Origin: JAMHWF01 sp035911095
GTDB lineage: Bacteria; Pseudomonadota; Gammaproteobacteria; Burkholderiales; Burkholderiaceae_C
Direction of reading: 5' to 3'
Assembly (NCBI GenBank): GCA_035911095.1
Contig: JAMHWF010000077.1
Coordinates: 62,001 to 126,000 of the forward strand
Length of the DNA stretch: 64,000 bases
Under the pieces are notes generated by a model. The model saw only the letters and a program-made list of their open reading frames with translations. It did no database searches and was not told the DNA's origin. Made by a program: the position numbers and the translations under genes. This document shows, one piece after another, positions 35,901 through 45,052 of this stretch; the first letter of the stretch is position 1; every line of letters starts with the position of its first letter.

Positions 35901-36044
35901 CTGCTGAGCCAGCTGCTGACGATCTTCACCACGCCGATCGTCTACCTGGCCTTCGACCGCCTGTCGCGCCGCCGGGCGCCGCCGGGGGGCGCGGGTCAGG
36001 CCGCGGGTGAAGGTGCCGGCCAGGGCGCGGCGGGCCAGCCGTGA
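32901..36044 (+). CDS. mdtB: RND efflux pump subunit, MdtB type
   Basis: A 1047-residue proton-driven inner-membrane transporter. Twelve helices surround two large periplasmic loops. The proton-relay Asp pair is in AAGFVVDDAIVMLENIARH and the partner Lys in LIGLVKKNGIMIVDFALDAQ. It opens MFSSATFIERPVATTLLMLAL, as MdtB/MdtC-class pumps do. In MdtABC the B and C subunits form a heterotrimer. It starts 20 bases after the adaptor stop, and its own stop overlaps the GTG start of the next pump. Confidence 0.93.
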   Translation: MFSSATFIERPVATTLLMLALLVSGLLAWRALPVAALPQVEYPIVQVYTFQPGASPDITARTITAPLERRLGQIPGLRQISSTSSLGASVITLQFALEVDLGVAEQEVQAALTTAGSLLPGDLPAPPIYRKVNPADAPIVTLAATSATLPLPQVHDLVDTRMAQKLSQLPGVGLVTLAGGQRPALRVQADPAALAAHGLSMETVREAITAANGNQAKGSFDGPYRMTMLDANDQIRSVDEYRRLIIAWRDGAPLRLGDVARVIDGAEDRRLGAWAGDVPAVLINIQRQPGANVIDVADRVRALLPQLAATMPAAVQVSLLADRTDSIRASVRSVQLELLFAVALVVAVTWLFLRDAKATLIPSVAVPLSLVGSFAAMEALGYSLNNLSLMALTIAAGFVVDDAIVMLENIARHREEGASPMQAALRGAREIGFTLVSLTVSLIAVLIPLLFMPDVVGRMFHEFAVTLAVAIAISLVVSLTLTPMMSARMLGGLARHAAVQPPQGAGTPPGGASFFDRLVAGYARVLDWSLERQPLVLALTVATLGLTALLWWAVPKGFFPVQDSGAIQVVTEAPQHIGYAAMAERQQALARVLLEDPAVASLSSFIGIDGSNPTLSAGRMLLNLKPHAERDASAVAMLPRLVERAGTVPGITAWFQPVQELNIEDRVSRTQYQFTLTAPEAASLGVVVPPLVERLRGRGVLADVASDLAQDGLQAWIEIDRDAAARLGVTATNVAEALRNAYGQRQVATLFTQANQYRVVLEADPATQAQGLDAVRRTYVARSSGAPVRLDTLARVVERRAPVLVNHQGQFPSATVSFNLAPGASLGAAVALIEAELQALPPSVEGRFQGAAEAFRAARVDTLWLVVAAVVVMYLVLGMLYESAIHPVTILSTLPSAAVGALLALLATGRSLDLVAVIGIVLLIGLVKKNGIMIVDFALDAQRRLGLAPREAVRRAALLRFRPILMTTMAAVVGALPLMLAGGAGAELRQPLGLVMVGGLLLSQLLTIFTTPIVYLAFDRLSRRRAPPGGAGQAAGEGAGQGAAGQP

Positions 36045-39000
36045 AGCTCTCGCGCGTCTTCGTGCAGCGCCCGGTCGGCGCGACGATGCTCGCGCTCGGC
36101 CTGCTGCTGGCCGGCGCGCTTGCCTGGCGCCTGCTGCCGGTGGCGCCGCTGCCGCAGGTCGACGTGCCGGTCGTCGAGGTGTCGGCGGCGCTGCCCGGCG
36201 CCGGCCCGAAGAGCATGGCCGCCACCGTCTCGACGCCGCTGGAGCGCGCGCTCGGCAGCATCGCCGGCGTGGCGTCGATCTACTCGTCGAGCGCCCAGGG
36301 CTCGAGCGACATCTCGCTCGAGTTCGACTTTTCGCGCAACGTCGACGACGCGGCGCGCGAGGTGCAGGCCGCGATCAACGCCGCCGCCGCGAGCCTGCCG
36401 GCGGGCCTGCCCGAGCTGCCCAGCCTGCGCAAGTCCGACCCGTCGCAGGCGGCGATCCTGAGCCTGGCGCTCGCCTCGCCCTCGCTGCCGCCGAGCGCGC
36501 TGTACGACGCGGCCTCGACGGTGCTGGCGCAGCGCCTGTCTCAGATCACCGGCGTGGGCGAGGTCGCGCTCGCCGGCGCCTCGCTGCCGGCGGTGCGGGT
36601 GCAGCTCGACCCGGCGCGCCTGGCGCTGCACGGCGTCTCGCTCGAGCAGGTGCGCGAGGCGCTGCAGCACGCCAACGGCGAGCTGGCGCTGGGCGCGATC
36701 GACGACGGCACGCACCAGTGGCAGCTGCGCCTGGCCGACGTGCGCCGCCGCGCCGCCGACTTTGCGCCGCTGGTGCTGCGCGAGCAGGGCGGCGCCGTGC
36801 TGCGCCTGTCCGACGTTGCGAACGTCACCGACGCCACCGAGAACCGCTACAGCGCCGGCTTCCACAACGACGACCGCGCGGTCGTCATCACGGTGAGCCG
36901 GCGCGTCGGCGCCAACATCGTCGAGACGGTCGACGCGATCCACGCCGCGCTGCCGCGCCTGCGCGCGCTGGCGCCGCCGGACACGACGCTGACGGTGGTG
37001 ATGGACCGCTCGCCCGGCATCCGCGCCACGCTGCGCGACGCCCAGCTCGCGCTGGCGGCCGCGGTGGCGCTGGTGGCGGGGGTCTCGGCCGTGTTCCTCG
37101 GCAGCGGGCGCGCCGCGGCCGTGCCGGTGGCGGTGGTGCCGGTGGCGCTCGTCGGCAGCTTCGCGGCGATGTACCTGGCCGGCTTCTCGCTCAACAACCT
37201 GAGCCTGATGGCGCTGATCGTCTCCGCCGGCCTGGTGGTCGACGACGCGATCATCGTGCTCGAGAACACCGAGCGCCACATCGCCGCCGGCCTCACCCCG
37301 CCGGCCGCGGCGCTGCGCGGCGCCGACGAGGTCGGCCCGACGCTGGTCGCGATGACGGCCACGCTGTCGATCGCCTTCTGCTCGGTGCTGTTCATGGGCG
37401 GGCTGGTCGAGCGGCTGTTCCGCGAGTTCGCGCTGACGCTGATGGCGGCGCTCGGCCTGTCGCTCGCGCTGTCGCTGACCTTCACGCCGGCCCTGTGCGC
37501 GCGCTGGCTGCGCCCGCGCGTGCAGGCCGAATCCGCCTGGCTGGTGCGGCTGCGCGCGGCCTACGGTCGCGGCCTGACGCGCGCGCTCGACCGCCCCTAC
37601 GCCGTGCTCGCGCTGCTGGCCGCGCTCGCGCTGCTGGCGGGCTGGCTCTTCACGGTGACGCCGAAAGGCATGCTGCCCGAGCAGGACACCGGCCAGCTCC
37701 GGGGCCTGGTGCGCGGCGACGACGGCTTCTCGTTCCAGGTCATGCAGCCCAAGCTCGAGCCGTACCGCCGCCTGCTGCTCGCCGACCCGGCGGTGCAGGA
37801 CGTGACGGGCACCGCGGGCGGCAGCAACGGGCTGTCGAACATCTGGATCAACGTGCGGCTAAAGCCCCTTGCCGAGCGCGGCGAGTCGGCGCAGGCCGTG
37901 GTGGAGCGGCTGCGGCGCAACGCGCCGGTCGAGCCGGGGGCGCTGATGATCCTGAGCGTGGCGCAGGACATCCAGATCGGCGGCGAGTTCGGCGACGACG
38001 GCAACGGCCACGACATGGTGCTGCTGGCCGATTCGCTCGAGGCGCTGCTGCCCTGGGAGCAGCGCGTGGTCGCGGCGATGAAGCAGCTGCCCGAGCTGGT
38101 CGACGTCGACGACTCCGACGCCGAGGGCACCCAGCAGGTGGTGATCGACATCGACCGCGAGGCGGCGCGGCGCCTGGGTGTCGAGCTGCGCGCGGTGACG
38201 GCGGTGCTCGAGAACTCCTACGCCCAGCGCCAGGTGGCCACGCTCTACACCGCGATGAACCAGTACCGCGTGGTGATGGAGGTCGACCCGCGGCGCACCG
38301 CGCAGCCGGCCTCGCTCGACCAGGTCGAGGTGGTCGCCGAGGGCGGGCGTCGCGTGCCGCTTGCCAGCTTCGCGACCTGGCGCCGCGGCCTGGCGGTCGA
38401 CCGCGTCTGGAAGATGGATGGTTTCGTCTCGGCCTGGATCGGCTACGACATCGCGCCGGGTGTCTCGCGCACGGCCGCCGAGACGGCGATCAACCGCATG
38501 CTGGCCGAGATCATGCTGCCCGGCGACATCTTCCGCGGCCCCAACGCCGAGGAGCGCCGCTTCGGCGACGTGCAGGCGCGCCAGCCGCTGCAGTTCCTCG
38601 CGCTGCTGCTGGCCATGTTCCTGGTGCTGGGCGTGCTGTACGAGAGCACGCTGCACCCGCTGGCGATCCTCTCGACGCTGCCGGCGGCGGGGCTCGGCGC
38701 CTTCCTCGCGCTGCAGCTGACCGGCATGTCCTTCGACCTGATCGCGCTGCTCGGCCTCTTCCTGCTCGTGGGCATCGTGATGAAGAACGCGATCCTGATC
38801 GTCGACGTCGCGATCGCCAATGGCCGCGCGGGCATGGCGCCGCGCGAGGCGGTACACGCGGCCGCGCTGCAGCGGCTGCGGCCGATCCTGATGGCCAACC
38901 TGACCGGCATCCTGGTCGCGCTGCCGCTGGCCATCGGCTTCGGCGAGGGCGCCGAGCTGCGCCGGCCGCTCGGTGTCACGATCGTCGGCGGCCTGGCGCT

Positions 39001-39184
39001 GAGCCAGTTGCTGACGCTCTTCACCACGCCGGTCGTCTGGCTGCAGCTGGAACGGCTGCGCCAGCGGACCCTGGCGCGCTGGCGGCCGCCCGTGGCGGAC
39101 CCGGCGGCACCGGGCACCGCCGCCACCGATGCCGTGCACCCGCACCCGCCGAACCGACCCGCAGAGGGGAAAGGACTCGCGTGA
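36041..39184 (+). CDS. mdtC: RND efflux pump subunit, MdtC type
   Basis: A second 1047-residue RND transporter starting at GTG 36041, overlapping the mdtB stop by four bases (GTGA), so translation is coupled. Proton-relay residues are in SAGLVVDDAIIVLENTERH and LLVGIVMKNAILIVDVAIANG. Having two distinct pump proteins of equal length in tandem is the MdtBC arrangement, known in E. coli for bile salts, novobiocin and, by some reports, enterobactin export. Actual substrates here are unknown. Confidence 0.93.
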   Translation: MKLSRVFVQRPVGATMLALGLLLAGALAWRLLPVAPLPQVDVPVVEVSAALPGAGPKSMAATVSTPLERALGSIAGVASIYSSSAQGSSDISLEFDFSRNVDDAAREVQAAINAAAASLPAGLPELPSLRKSDPSQAAILSLALASPSLPPSALYDAASTVLAQRLSQITGVGEVALAGASLPAVRVQLDPARLALHGVSLEQVREALQHANGELALGAIDDGTHQWQLRLADVRRRAADFAPLVLREQGGAVLRLSDVANVTDATENRYSAGFHNDDRAVVITVSRRVGANIVETVDAIHAALPRLRALAPPDTTLTVVMDRSPGIRATLRDAQLALAAAVALVAGVSAVFLGSGRAAAVPVAVVPVALVGSFAAMYLAGFSLNNLSLMALIVSAGLVVDDAIIVLENTERHIAAGLTPPAAALRGADEVGPTLVAMTATLSIAFCSVLFMGGLVERLFREFALTLMAALGLSLALSLTFTPALCARWLRPRVQAESAWLVRLRAAYGRGLTRALDRPYAVLALLAALALLAGWLFTVTPKGMLPEQDTGQLRGLVRGDDGFSFQVMQPKLEPYRRLLLADPAVQDVTGTAGGSNGLSNIWINVRLKPLAERGESAQAVVERLRRNAPVEPGALMILSVAQDIQIGGEFGDDGNGHDMVLLADSLEALLPWEQRVVAAMKQLPELVDVDDSDAEGTQQVVIDIDREAARRLGVELRAVTAVLENSYAQRQVATLYTAMNQYRVVMEVDPRRTAQPASLDQVEVVAEGGRRVPLASFATWRRGLAVDRVWKMDGFVSAWIGYDIAPGVSRTAAETAINRMLAEIMLPGDIFRGPNAEERRFGDVQARQPLQFLALLLAMFLVLGVLYESTLHPLAILSTLPAAGLGAFLALQLTGMSFDLIALLGLFLLVGIVMKNAILIVDVAIANGRAGMAPREAVHAAALQRLRPILMANLTGILVALPLAIGFGEGAELRRPLGVTIVGGLALSQLLTLFTTPVVWLQLERLRQRTLARWRPPVADPAAPGTAATDAVHPHPPNRPAEGKGLA

Positions 39185-40599
39185 TGCCCGACGCGCCCAC
39201 CGAACGCCGTCGCGCTGCCGCACGGGCGACGCTTCCTGCACTCGCGGCGGCCCTCGCGCTGCTCGGCGCCTGCGCGAGCGCGCCTGATCGCCCGCCACCG
39301 GTGATCGAGCTGCCGGCGGCCTATCGCCACACGCCGCCGGTGGCCGAGGCCGGCTGGCAGCCGATGCCCGAGGCAGTGCCCGCCACCGCCGGCTGGTGGC
39401 AGCCGATGGCCGACCCACGGCTCGACGAACTGCTGCGCGGCCTGGCCGACGAGAGCCCGACGCTGCAGCAGGCCGCCGCCCGCGTGCGCGAGGCGCAGGC
39501 CCTGCTCGACGCCAGCGGCGCCGCGCGACGGCCAGGCCTTGCGGCGAGCGTCGGCGCCACGCGCGCCAAGTCACAAGGCCTGACCGAGACCAGCCTCGAC
39601 GCGAGCCTCGCGCTGAGCTGGGTGCCCGACCTCTGGGGCCGCGTCGCGCGCCAGGTCCAGGCGGCGCAGGCCGACCTCGACGTCAGCGCGGCCGACCTCG
39701 CCGGGGCGCGCCTCGCGACCCAGGCCTCGCTCACGCTCGCCTACCTGCGCCTGCGCGTCGCCGACCGGCAGATCGGCCTGTACGAACGCACGCTCGCGTC
39801 CTTCGAGCGCTCGCTCGCGCTGACGCGCAACCAGCACGCGGCCGGGTTCGTCGCCCGGGCCGACGTGGTGCAGGCCGAGACCCAGCTCGAGACGGTGCGC
39901 GCCGAGCGCCTCTCCCTCGAGCGCGCCCGCACGCGCGAGGAGCACGCGATCGCGCTGCTCGCCGGCCGCGTGCCCTCGGCGCTGGCGATCGCCGCCGACG
40001 ACAGCCTGCCGCAGGCGCTGCCGGTGCCGCCCGCGGTGCCCTCGGCGCTGCTCGCGCGGCGGCCCGACCTGGTGGCCGCGGAGCGCGCCGTCGCCGCCGC
40101 GAACGCGCGCCTGGGGGTGGCCCGGCGCGCCTGGCTGCCCGACCTGACGCTCTCGGCGTCGGTCGGCCAGAGCGCCTCGCGCCTGGGCGACTGGCTCAAC
40201 GCACCGGCGCGCGTCTGGGCGTTCGGCCCGTCGCTGGCCGCCACCCTGCTCGACGGCGGCGCGCGCGAGGCCGAGGTGGCGCGCCAGGAGGCGCTGCACG
40301 ACGTCTCGGCCGCGGCCTGGCGCGAAGCGGTGCTGACCGCAGTGCGCGAGGTGGAGGACGCGCTGACCGACCTCGCCTCGCTCGACGACGAGGCGCGCCA
40401 GCTCGCCCGCGTGATCGCGCTGGCCGAGGAGAACGAGCGCCTGGTCACCAATCGCTACCGCTCGGGCCTGGTCAGCTTCCTCGAGGTGGCGCTGGCGCAG
40501 AACACCACGCTCGAGCAGCGCCGCGCGGCGCTGGAGGTGGACGGCGCGCGGCTCGCGGCGCGGGTGGCGCTGGTGGTGGCGCTGGGCGGGGGCGGCTGA
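39184..40599 (+). CDS. RND outer-membrane factor lipoprotein (NodT family)
   Basis: A 471-residue TolC-like outer-membrane channel lipoprotein. The lipobox is ALALLGAC (Cys about residue 30). The two structural repeats are visible: AGWWQPMADPRLDELLRGLADESPTLQQAAARVREA and the second helix pair with LLARRPDLVAAERAVAAANARLGVARRAWLPDLTLSASVG, then TNRYRSGLVSFLEVALAQN near the end. ATG 39184 overlaps the preceding stop (TGATG). It completes the tripartite pump, unlike enterobacterial mdtABC, which borrows TolC. Confidence 0.92.
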   Translation: MPDAPTERRRAAARATLPALAAALALLGACASAPDRPPPVIELPAAYRHTPPVAEAGWQPMPEAVPATAGWWQPMADPRLDELLRGLADESPTLQQAAARVREAQALLDASGAARRPGLAASVGATRAKSQGLTETSLDASLALSWVPDLWGRVARQVQAAQADLDVSAADLAGARLATQASLTLAYLRLRVADRQIGLYERTLASFERSLALTRNQHAAGFVARADVVQAETQLETVRAERLSLERARTREEHAIALLAGRVPSALAIAADDSLPQALPVPPAVPSALLARRPDLVAAERAVAAANARLGVARRAWLPDLTLSASVGQSASRLGDWLNAPARVWAFGPSLAATLLDGGAREAEVARQEALHDVSAAAWREAVLTAVREVEDALTDLASLDDEARQLARVIALAEENERLVTNRYRSGLVSFLEVALAQNTTLEQRRAALEVDGARLAARVALVVALGGGG

Positions 40600-40625
40600 G
40601 GCGGGGGCGGCTGAGGTGGGCAGAA

Positions 40626-40643
40626 GCCCGCGAGCCCGCGGGC
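40626..40643. terminator. Hairpin after the RND operon
   Basis: GCCCGCG (40626-40632) pairs with CGCGGGC (40637-40643) around a four-base loop, between the converging outer-membrane-factor and LysR genes. It lacks a T-run. Confidence 0.4.
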
Positions 40644-40693
40644 AGGGGCGGGCGCAGCCGGCGGGGGGCGACGCCCGGACTGCGCGCGGACGC

Positions 40694-41617
40694 TCAGGTC
40701 GCCGATTCGTCGGCAAGCCGCGCCTGGATCGCCGCGGCGATCCAGTCCATGAACACCTGCACCCGGCGCGGCACCTGGCGCCGGTGCGGGTAGAGCAGGG
40801 TCACCGGCATCGGCGCGGCGCGCCAGGCGGGCAGCAGCTCGACCAGCCGCCCGGCGTCGAGGGACTCGCGCACGGCAGTCTCGGGCACCTGGATCAGGCC
40901 GAGGCCGGCCTCGCAGGCCGCTTGGTAGGCGATCGAGTTGTTGACGGTCACCGCGGCCCGCAGCGGCAACTCGCGCGGCTGGCCGTCGGCCGGGTCAAGG
41001 TACTCGAAGCCGCCGCCCCGCGCGTCGAACGTCGGGCTGTAGCGGACGATCTTGTGGCCGGCGCGCAGGTCGTCGAGCGTGGCCGGCACGCCATGCGTGG
41101 CGAGGTAGGCCGGGCTCGCGACATTGGCCATGCGGTAGGCGCCGACCGGCCGCGCGACCAGGCTCGACTCGGCGAGCGTGCCCACGCGCAGCACGCAGTC
41201 GTAGCCCTCGCGCACCGGGTCGACCCGGCGGTCGGTGCTGCCCAGCTCGAGCTCGATGCCCGGGTGCTGGCGCAGCCACTCGGCCAGCTGCGGGATCACC
41301 ACCTGGCGCGCGCTGCCGAGCGGCATGTCGACGCGCAGCCGCCCCGCCAGGCCGGCCGGTGCCGGGCGGAACATCGCCTGCAGCTCGTCGACGTCGGCCA
41401 GCACGTCGCGGCAGCGCTGCGCGTAGGCCTGGCCGTCGGGGCTGAGCTGCACGCGTCGCGTGGTGCGGTGCAGGAGCCGCGTGCCCAGCGTCGATTCGAG
41501 CTGCTGCACCAGCGTCGACACGCGCGCCTTCGGCCGCCCGAGCTGTTCGGCCGCGCGCGTGAAGCTGCCGGTGTCGGCCACACGGAGGAAGACGGTCATC
41601 GCGTCGATCAGGTCCAT
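40694..41617 (-). CDS. LysR-family transcriptional regulator
   Basis: A 307-residue LTTR. The winged HTH is MDLIDAMTVFLRVADTGSFTRAAEQLGRPKARVSTLVQQLESTLGTRLLHRTTR, and the effector domain follows (LRVDMPLGSARQVVIPQLAEWLRQHPGIELELGSTD), ending with a typical DWIAAAIQARL tail. ATG 41617 has AGGAG five bases upstream. It is divergent from an SDR gene across 121 bases, the usual layout for a regulator and its target. The inducer is unknown. Confidence 0.92.
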   Translation of the reverse strand: MDLIDAMTVFLRVADTGSFTRAAEQLGRPKARVSTLVQQLESTLGTRLLHRTTRRVQLSPDGQAYAQRCRDVLADVDELQAMFRPAPAGLAGRLRVDMPLGSARQVVIPQLAEWLRQHPGIELELGSTDRRVDPVREGYDCVLRVGTLAESSLVARPVGAYRMANVASPAYLATHGVPATLDDLRAGHKIVRYSPTFDARGGGFEYLDPADGQPRELPLRAAVTVNNSIAYQAACEAGLGLIQVPETAVRESLDAGRLVELLPAWRAAPMPVTLLYPHRRQVPRRVQVFMDWIAAAIQARLADESAT

Positions 41618-41738
41618 CGTTCTCCTGGAGAGAACAGTCTTGTCTTGCCGATCGTATTTATGCGGTGACTTCGAATCAATAGAGTCCAGCGCATCGGTCG
41701 AACGAAAGCCACGACCGCCACCCACGAAAGGACCCGCG

Positions 41739-42515
41739 ATGACCACCCCCACCCGCAGCACCCGCCCGATCACCCTCGTCACCGGCGGCAGCCGCGGCCT
41801 CGGCCGCGCCGCCGCGCTGGCGCTGGCAGGCGCCGGGCACGACCTGATCCTGACCTACCGCTCGGCGCGCGCCGAGGCCGAGGCCGTCATCGCCGAGGTC
41901 GAGCGCGCCGGCGGCCGGGCCGTGGCGCTGGCGCTCGACGTCGGCGACAGCGCCAGCTTCCCCGCCTTCGCGCAGGCCGTCGGCGAGCAGCTGCGCGCCG
42001 CCTGGGGCCGCGAGCGCTTCGACGCGCTGCTGCACAACGCCGGCTTCGGCGTGCACGCGGCCTTTGCCGACACGACCGAGGCGCAGTTCGACGAGCTGAT
42101 GCGCGTGCACCTGAAGGGCCCGTTCTTCCTCACCCAGGCGCTGCTGCCGCTGCTGGCCGACGGCGGCAGCATCCTGCACGTCTCGAGCGGGCTGGCGCGT
42201 TTCAGCATGCCGGGCTTCGCGGCCTACGCGACGATGAAGGGCGGCATCGAGGTGCTGACGCGCTTCCTGGCCAAGGAGCTGGGCGCGCGCCGCATCCGCG
42301 TCAACACGCTGGCGCCCGGCGCGATCGAGACCGACTTCGGCGGCGGCATGGTGCGCGACAACCCCGAGATGAACGCCGCGATCGCCGCGCAGACCGCGCT
42401 CGGCCGCGTCGGCCAGCCCGAGGACATCGGCGGCGCGGTGGTGGCGCTGCTCTCGCCGCAGGCGGGCTGGATCAACGGGCAGCGGGTGGAGGCGTCGGGC
42501 GGCACGCTGCTCTGA
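41739..42515 (+). CDS. Short-chain dehydrogenase/reductase (SDR)
   Basis: A 258-residue classical SDR. The NAD(P) motif TGGSRGLG is near residue 15, the NAG motif in LLHNAGFG, the catalytic Ser and YxxxK in ILHVSSGLARFSMPGFAAYATMKGG, and the C-terminal block RIRVNTLAPGAIETDF is followed by PEDIGGAVVALLSPQAGWINGQRVEASGG. YRSARAEAEA after strand 2 suggests NADPH preference. ATG 41739 follows AAGGA. Probably controlled by the divergent LysR gene; substrate unknown. Confidence 0.92.
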   Translation: MTTPTRSTRPITLVTGGSRGLGRAAALALAGAGHDLILTYRSARAEAEAVIAEVERAGGRAVALALDVGDSASFPAFAQAVGEQLRAAWGRERFDALLHNAGFGVHAAFADTTEAQFDELMRVHLKGPFFLTQALLPLLADGGSILHVSSGLARFSMPGFAAYATMKGGIEVLTRFLAKELGARRIRVNTLAPGAIETDFGGGMVRDNPEMNAAIAAQTALGRVGQPEDIGGAVVALLSPQAGWINGQRVEASGGTLL

Positions 42516-42567
42516 GCGCGGCGCCGGCGGGCCGCGGGTCGAAGCCGCGCCCTCGCCGGGCCGGTGG

Positions 42568-44943
42568 TCACCAGCGATAACTCGCCGACGCCGTCACGGT
42601 GCGCGGGTCGCCGTTCAGGCAGTAGCCGCCGCCGCAGGTCCACGTGCGCTTGTCGAAGGCGTTGCGTGCGTTCAGGGCCAGGCGCCAGCCCTCGTGCTGC
42701 CAGGCCAGCATCAGGTCGGCGACGGTCGAGTCCGGCACCGTGCGCACCGTCTGGTCCCAGCGGCTGCGGTCGAGCGTGCGGCCGCGGTAGCGCAGGCCGG
42801 CGCCGACGGTCCAGTCCTGCAGGCCCCAGCCGGCGAGCCGGTAGCCGGCCCAGAGCGAGGCCTGGTGATAGGGCTGGCGCGCCTCGCGCCGGTTCACCTC
42901 CTCGGGCCGGTTGCTGCGCGTGGTGCGCAGGTCGGTGTAGGTGTAGGCGCCGATCAGTTCCAGATGGCGCGTGGCCTCGCCGCGCAGTTCCAGCTCCAGG
43001 CCGCGCGATCGCTGCTCGCCGGTCTGCACGCTGAAGGCGGGGTCGTCCGGGTCGGTCGTCAGCACGTTGGTCTTGCGCAGGTCGAACAGGCTGGCCGAGA
43101 ACAGCAGGTTGCGCTCCTCCGGCTGCCAGCGCAGGCCGAGTTCGACCTGCTCGCCTTCGGTCGGGTCGAAGCGCTCGCCGCGGGCGTCGCGCCCCCCCTG
43201 CGGCTGGAACGACTGGCTGTAGCCGATGAAGGGCGCCCAGCCGTTGCGCATCAGGTAGACCAGCCCGAGGCGCCCGGTCAGCGCGTTGCTGTCCTCGATG
43301 CCCATGGCCTCGTCGGGCGCGCCGGAGCCGTCGCGGTTCCAGTCGTGGCGCAGGCCCGCCAGCGCCACCCAGCGCTCCTGCCACTTGGACTGGTTCTGCA
43401 GGTAGATGCCGGTCTGCCGGTTGTCGCCGCGCGTCAGGAACAACGGCGCGGCCGGGCCCGGCACCGCGCCGTAGACCGGCGCATACAGGTCGAGCGGGTC
43501 GAGGGGGCGGGCGTAGAAGTCGGAGTCGTACTGGTAGCGGACGTGGTCGAGGCCGGCCAGCAGCGTGTGTTCGGCGCCGGCGCCGCGCCAGCGCTGCTGC
43601 CAGTGCGTGTCGAGCGCCAGGCCGCGCACGTTCTCGGTTTCGTCGAAGGCACGCCGGTTCCAGCGGCGTGGATCGCCTTCGACCGGCGTGTAGGCGCCGG
43701 TGAAGCGCACGTCGACGTTGGAATCGAAGAGCCGCAGGCTCGCACGCCATTGCGCGTCGGTGCTGTAGGCCTGCTCGAACAGCGCGGTCAGCGAGGTCTG
43801 GGTCACGTCCTGCCGGTCGAAGCCGGGCTCGCCGACGAAGCGGAAGTCGGCGATGCGGCCGCCGTCCGGGCCGGGCACCAGCGTGCCGTCCACCGGCAGC
43901 GAGAAGCGGTAGCCGATACGGCGCTTCTGGTGCTGCATCAGCAGGGTCAGCGAGGTCGCGGCCGAGGGCCGCCAGCGCAGCGCGGGCGCGAGGTACAGGC
44001 CGTCGTTGCGCAGCGGGTCGGTCGGCGTCTCGGCGCGGCGCAGCAGGGCGGTGAAGCGCCAGTCCCAGTCGCCGTCCGGCGATACCGCGCCGCCGACGTC
44101 GAGGCCGATCTGGCGGTGGCGGTCGCTGCCGAGTTCCAGCACGACCTCGCGCACGGGTTCGGAGGTCGGGCGCTTGCTGACCGTGGCCAGCACGCCGCCG
44201 GGCGCGGCCATGCCGTAGAGCACCGAGGCCGCGCCCTTGACCAGCTCGACCCGCTCCAGGCCATAGGGCTCGACCTTGCCCGAGGCCCAGGCGCTGCTCG
44301 ACACGCGCAGCCCATCGGCGTACTGGCTGCTGCCGGCGTCGATCCAGAAGCCGCGGCTGTAGACCGCGTCGTAGGAGCCCGAGTAGCCGCTCACCGCCTC
44401 GACGCCGGCCGAGTAGTCGAGCGCCTGCTCCAGCGTGGCGCTGCGCAGCAGGCGGATCTGCTCGGCGGTGACCACGGTGATCGACTGCGGCGTCTCGATC
44501 AGCGGCGTGTCGGTCTTGGTGGCGGTGGCGCTGCGCCGGGCGGCCAGGCCGTGTACCGGGCCGGTGGCGGTTTCCGCGTCGTGCTGCCCCCGCACCCGCA
44601 CCTCGGGCAGTGTGGCGCCCGAGGCCGCGGCCGGCGCCACGCTCCAGGTCGCGCCGTCGCGGCGCAGTTCCAGGCCGCTGCCCTGCAGCAGCTCGCGCAG
44701 CGCGGCCTCGGCGTCCATCGTGCCCTGCACCGGCCGGCTGCTGCGGCCTTCGCCCAGCTCGGGGCGGAACACCAGCTGCACGCCGGCCTGGGCGGCGAAC
44801 TGGCGCAGCGCCTCGGCCAGCGGCTGGGCCGGGATGTCGAAGGCGGCGGACTGGGCGGCGGCCTGCAGGCAGAGTGCCGCCAGCGCAGCGGTGGCAACGG
44901 CACGCAGCGTGGGGCGGCCGGGGGCGGGTGGGGTCAGGGCCAT
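42568..44943 (-). CDS. TonB-dependent siderophore receptor with STN signalling domain
   Basis: A 791-residue outer-membrane transducer. After the signal peptide comes a secretin/TonB short N-terminal domain (about 33-103; AAFDIPAQPLAEALRQFAAQAGVQLVF...LLQGSGLELRRDGATWSV), then the plug (TPLIETPQSITVVTAEQIRLL, VELVKGAASVLYGMAAPGGVLATVSKRP) and a barrel ending RTVTASASYRW. STN domains relay ligand occupancy to a FecR-type protein in the periplasm. The gene directly upstream encodes a sigma/FecR fusion, so the pair should form a cell-surface signalling system that induces the receptor itself. Confidence 0.93.
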   Translation of the reverse strand: MALTPPAPGRPTLRAVATAALAALCLQAAAQSAAFDIPAQPLAEALRQFAAQAGVQLVFRPELGEGRSSRPVQGTMDAEAALRELLQGSGLELRRDGATWSVAPAAASGATLPEVRVRGQHDAETATGPVHGLAARRSATATKTDTPLIETPQSITVVTAEQIRLLRSATLEQALDYSAGVEAVSGYSGSYDAVYSRGFWIDAGSSQYADGLRVSSSAWASGKVEPYGLERVELVKGAASVLYGMAAPGGVLATVSKRPTSEPVREVVLELGSDRHRQIGLDVGGAVSPDGDWDWRFTALLRRAETPTDPLRNDGLYLAPALRWRPSAATSLTLLMQHQKRRIGYRFSLPVDGTLVPGPDGGRIADFRFVGEPGFDRQDVTQTSLTALFEQAYSTDAQWRASLRLFDSNVDVRFTGAYTPVEGDPRRWNRRAFDETENVRGLALDTHWQQRWRGAGAEHTLLAGLDHVRYQYDSDFYARPLDPLDLYAPVYGAVPGPAAPLFLTRGDNRQTGIYLQNQSKWQERWVALAGLRHDWNRDGSGAPDEAMGIEDSNALTGRLGLVYLMRNGWAPFIGYSQSFQPQGGRDARGERFDPTEGEQVELGLRWQPEERNLLFSASLFDLRKTNVLTTDPDDPAFSVQTGEQRSRGLELELRGEATRHLELIGAYTYTDLRTTRSNRPEEVNRREARQPYHQASLWAGYRLAGWGLQDWTVGAGLRYRGRTLDRSRWDQTVRTVPDSTVADLMLAWQHEGWRLALNARNAFDKRTWTCGGGYCLNGDPRTVTASASYRW

Positions 44944-45052
44944 GGGTTCGGGCTTTGCAGGAGGGGAGATCCCGCTACAACGAAGCAGCGCGCCACTTCC
45001 TGAACGACCGCCCTGAGGCGCTCCCCGCCTGCCCGCCCTGGCGGCTTGTGGT

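Noticed and set aside
36007..39180. Very long open frame in another register across the second RND pump gene
   Set aside because: Arg/Ala/Gly-rich translation with no domain similarity. It is a GC-bias shadow of the true pump gene until it merges into the real outer-membrane-factor frame at 39184.
44944..45052. FecI/PvdS-type promoter ahead of the STN receptor
   Set aside because: A GGAAGT and a CGTTGT occur on the minus strand, but the spacing is about 12 bases, too short for the iron-starvation sigma consensus.
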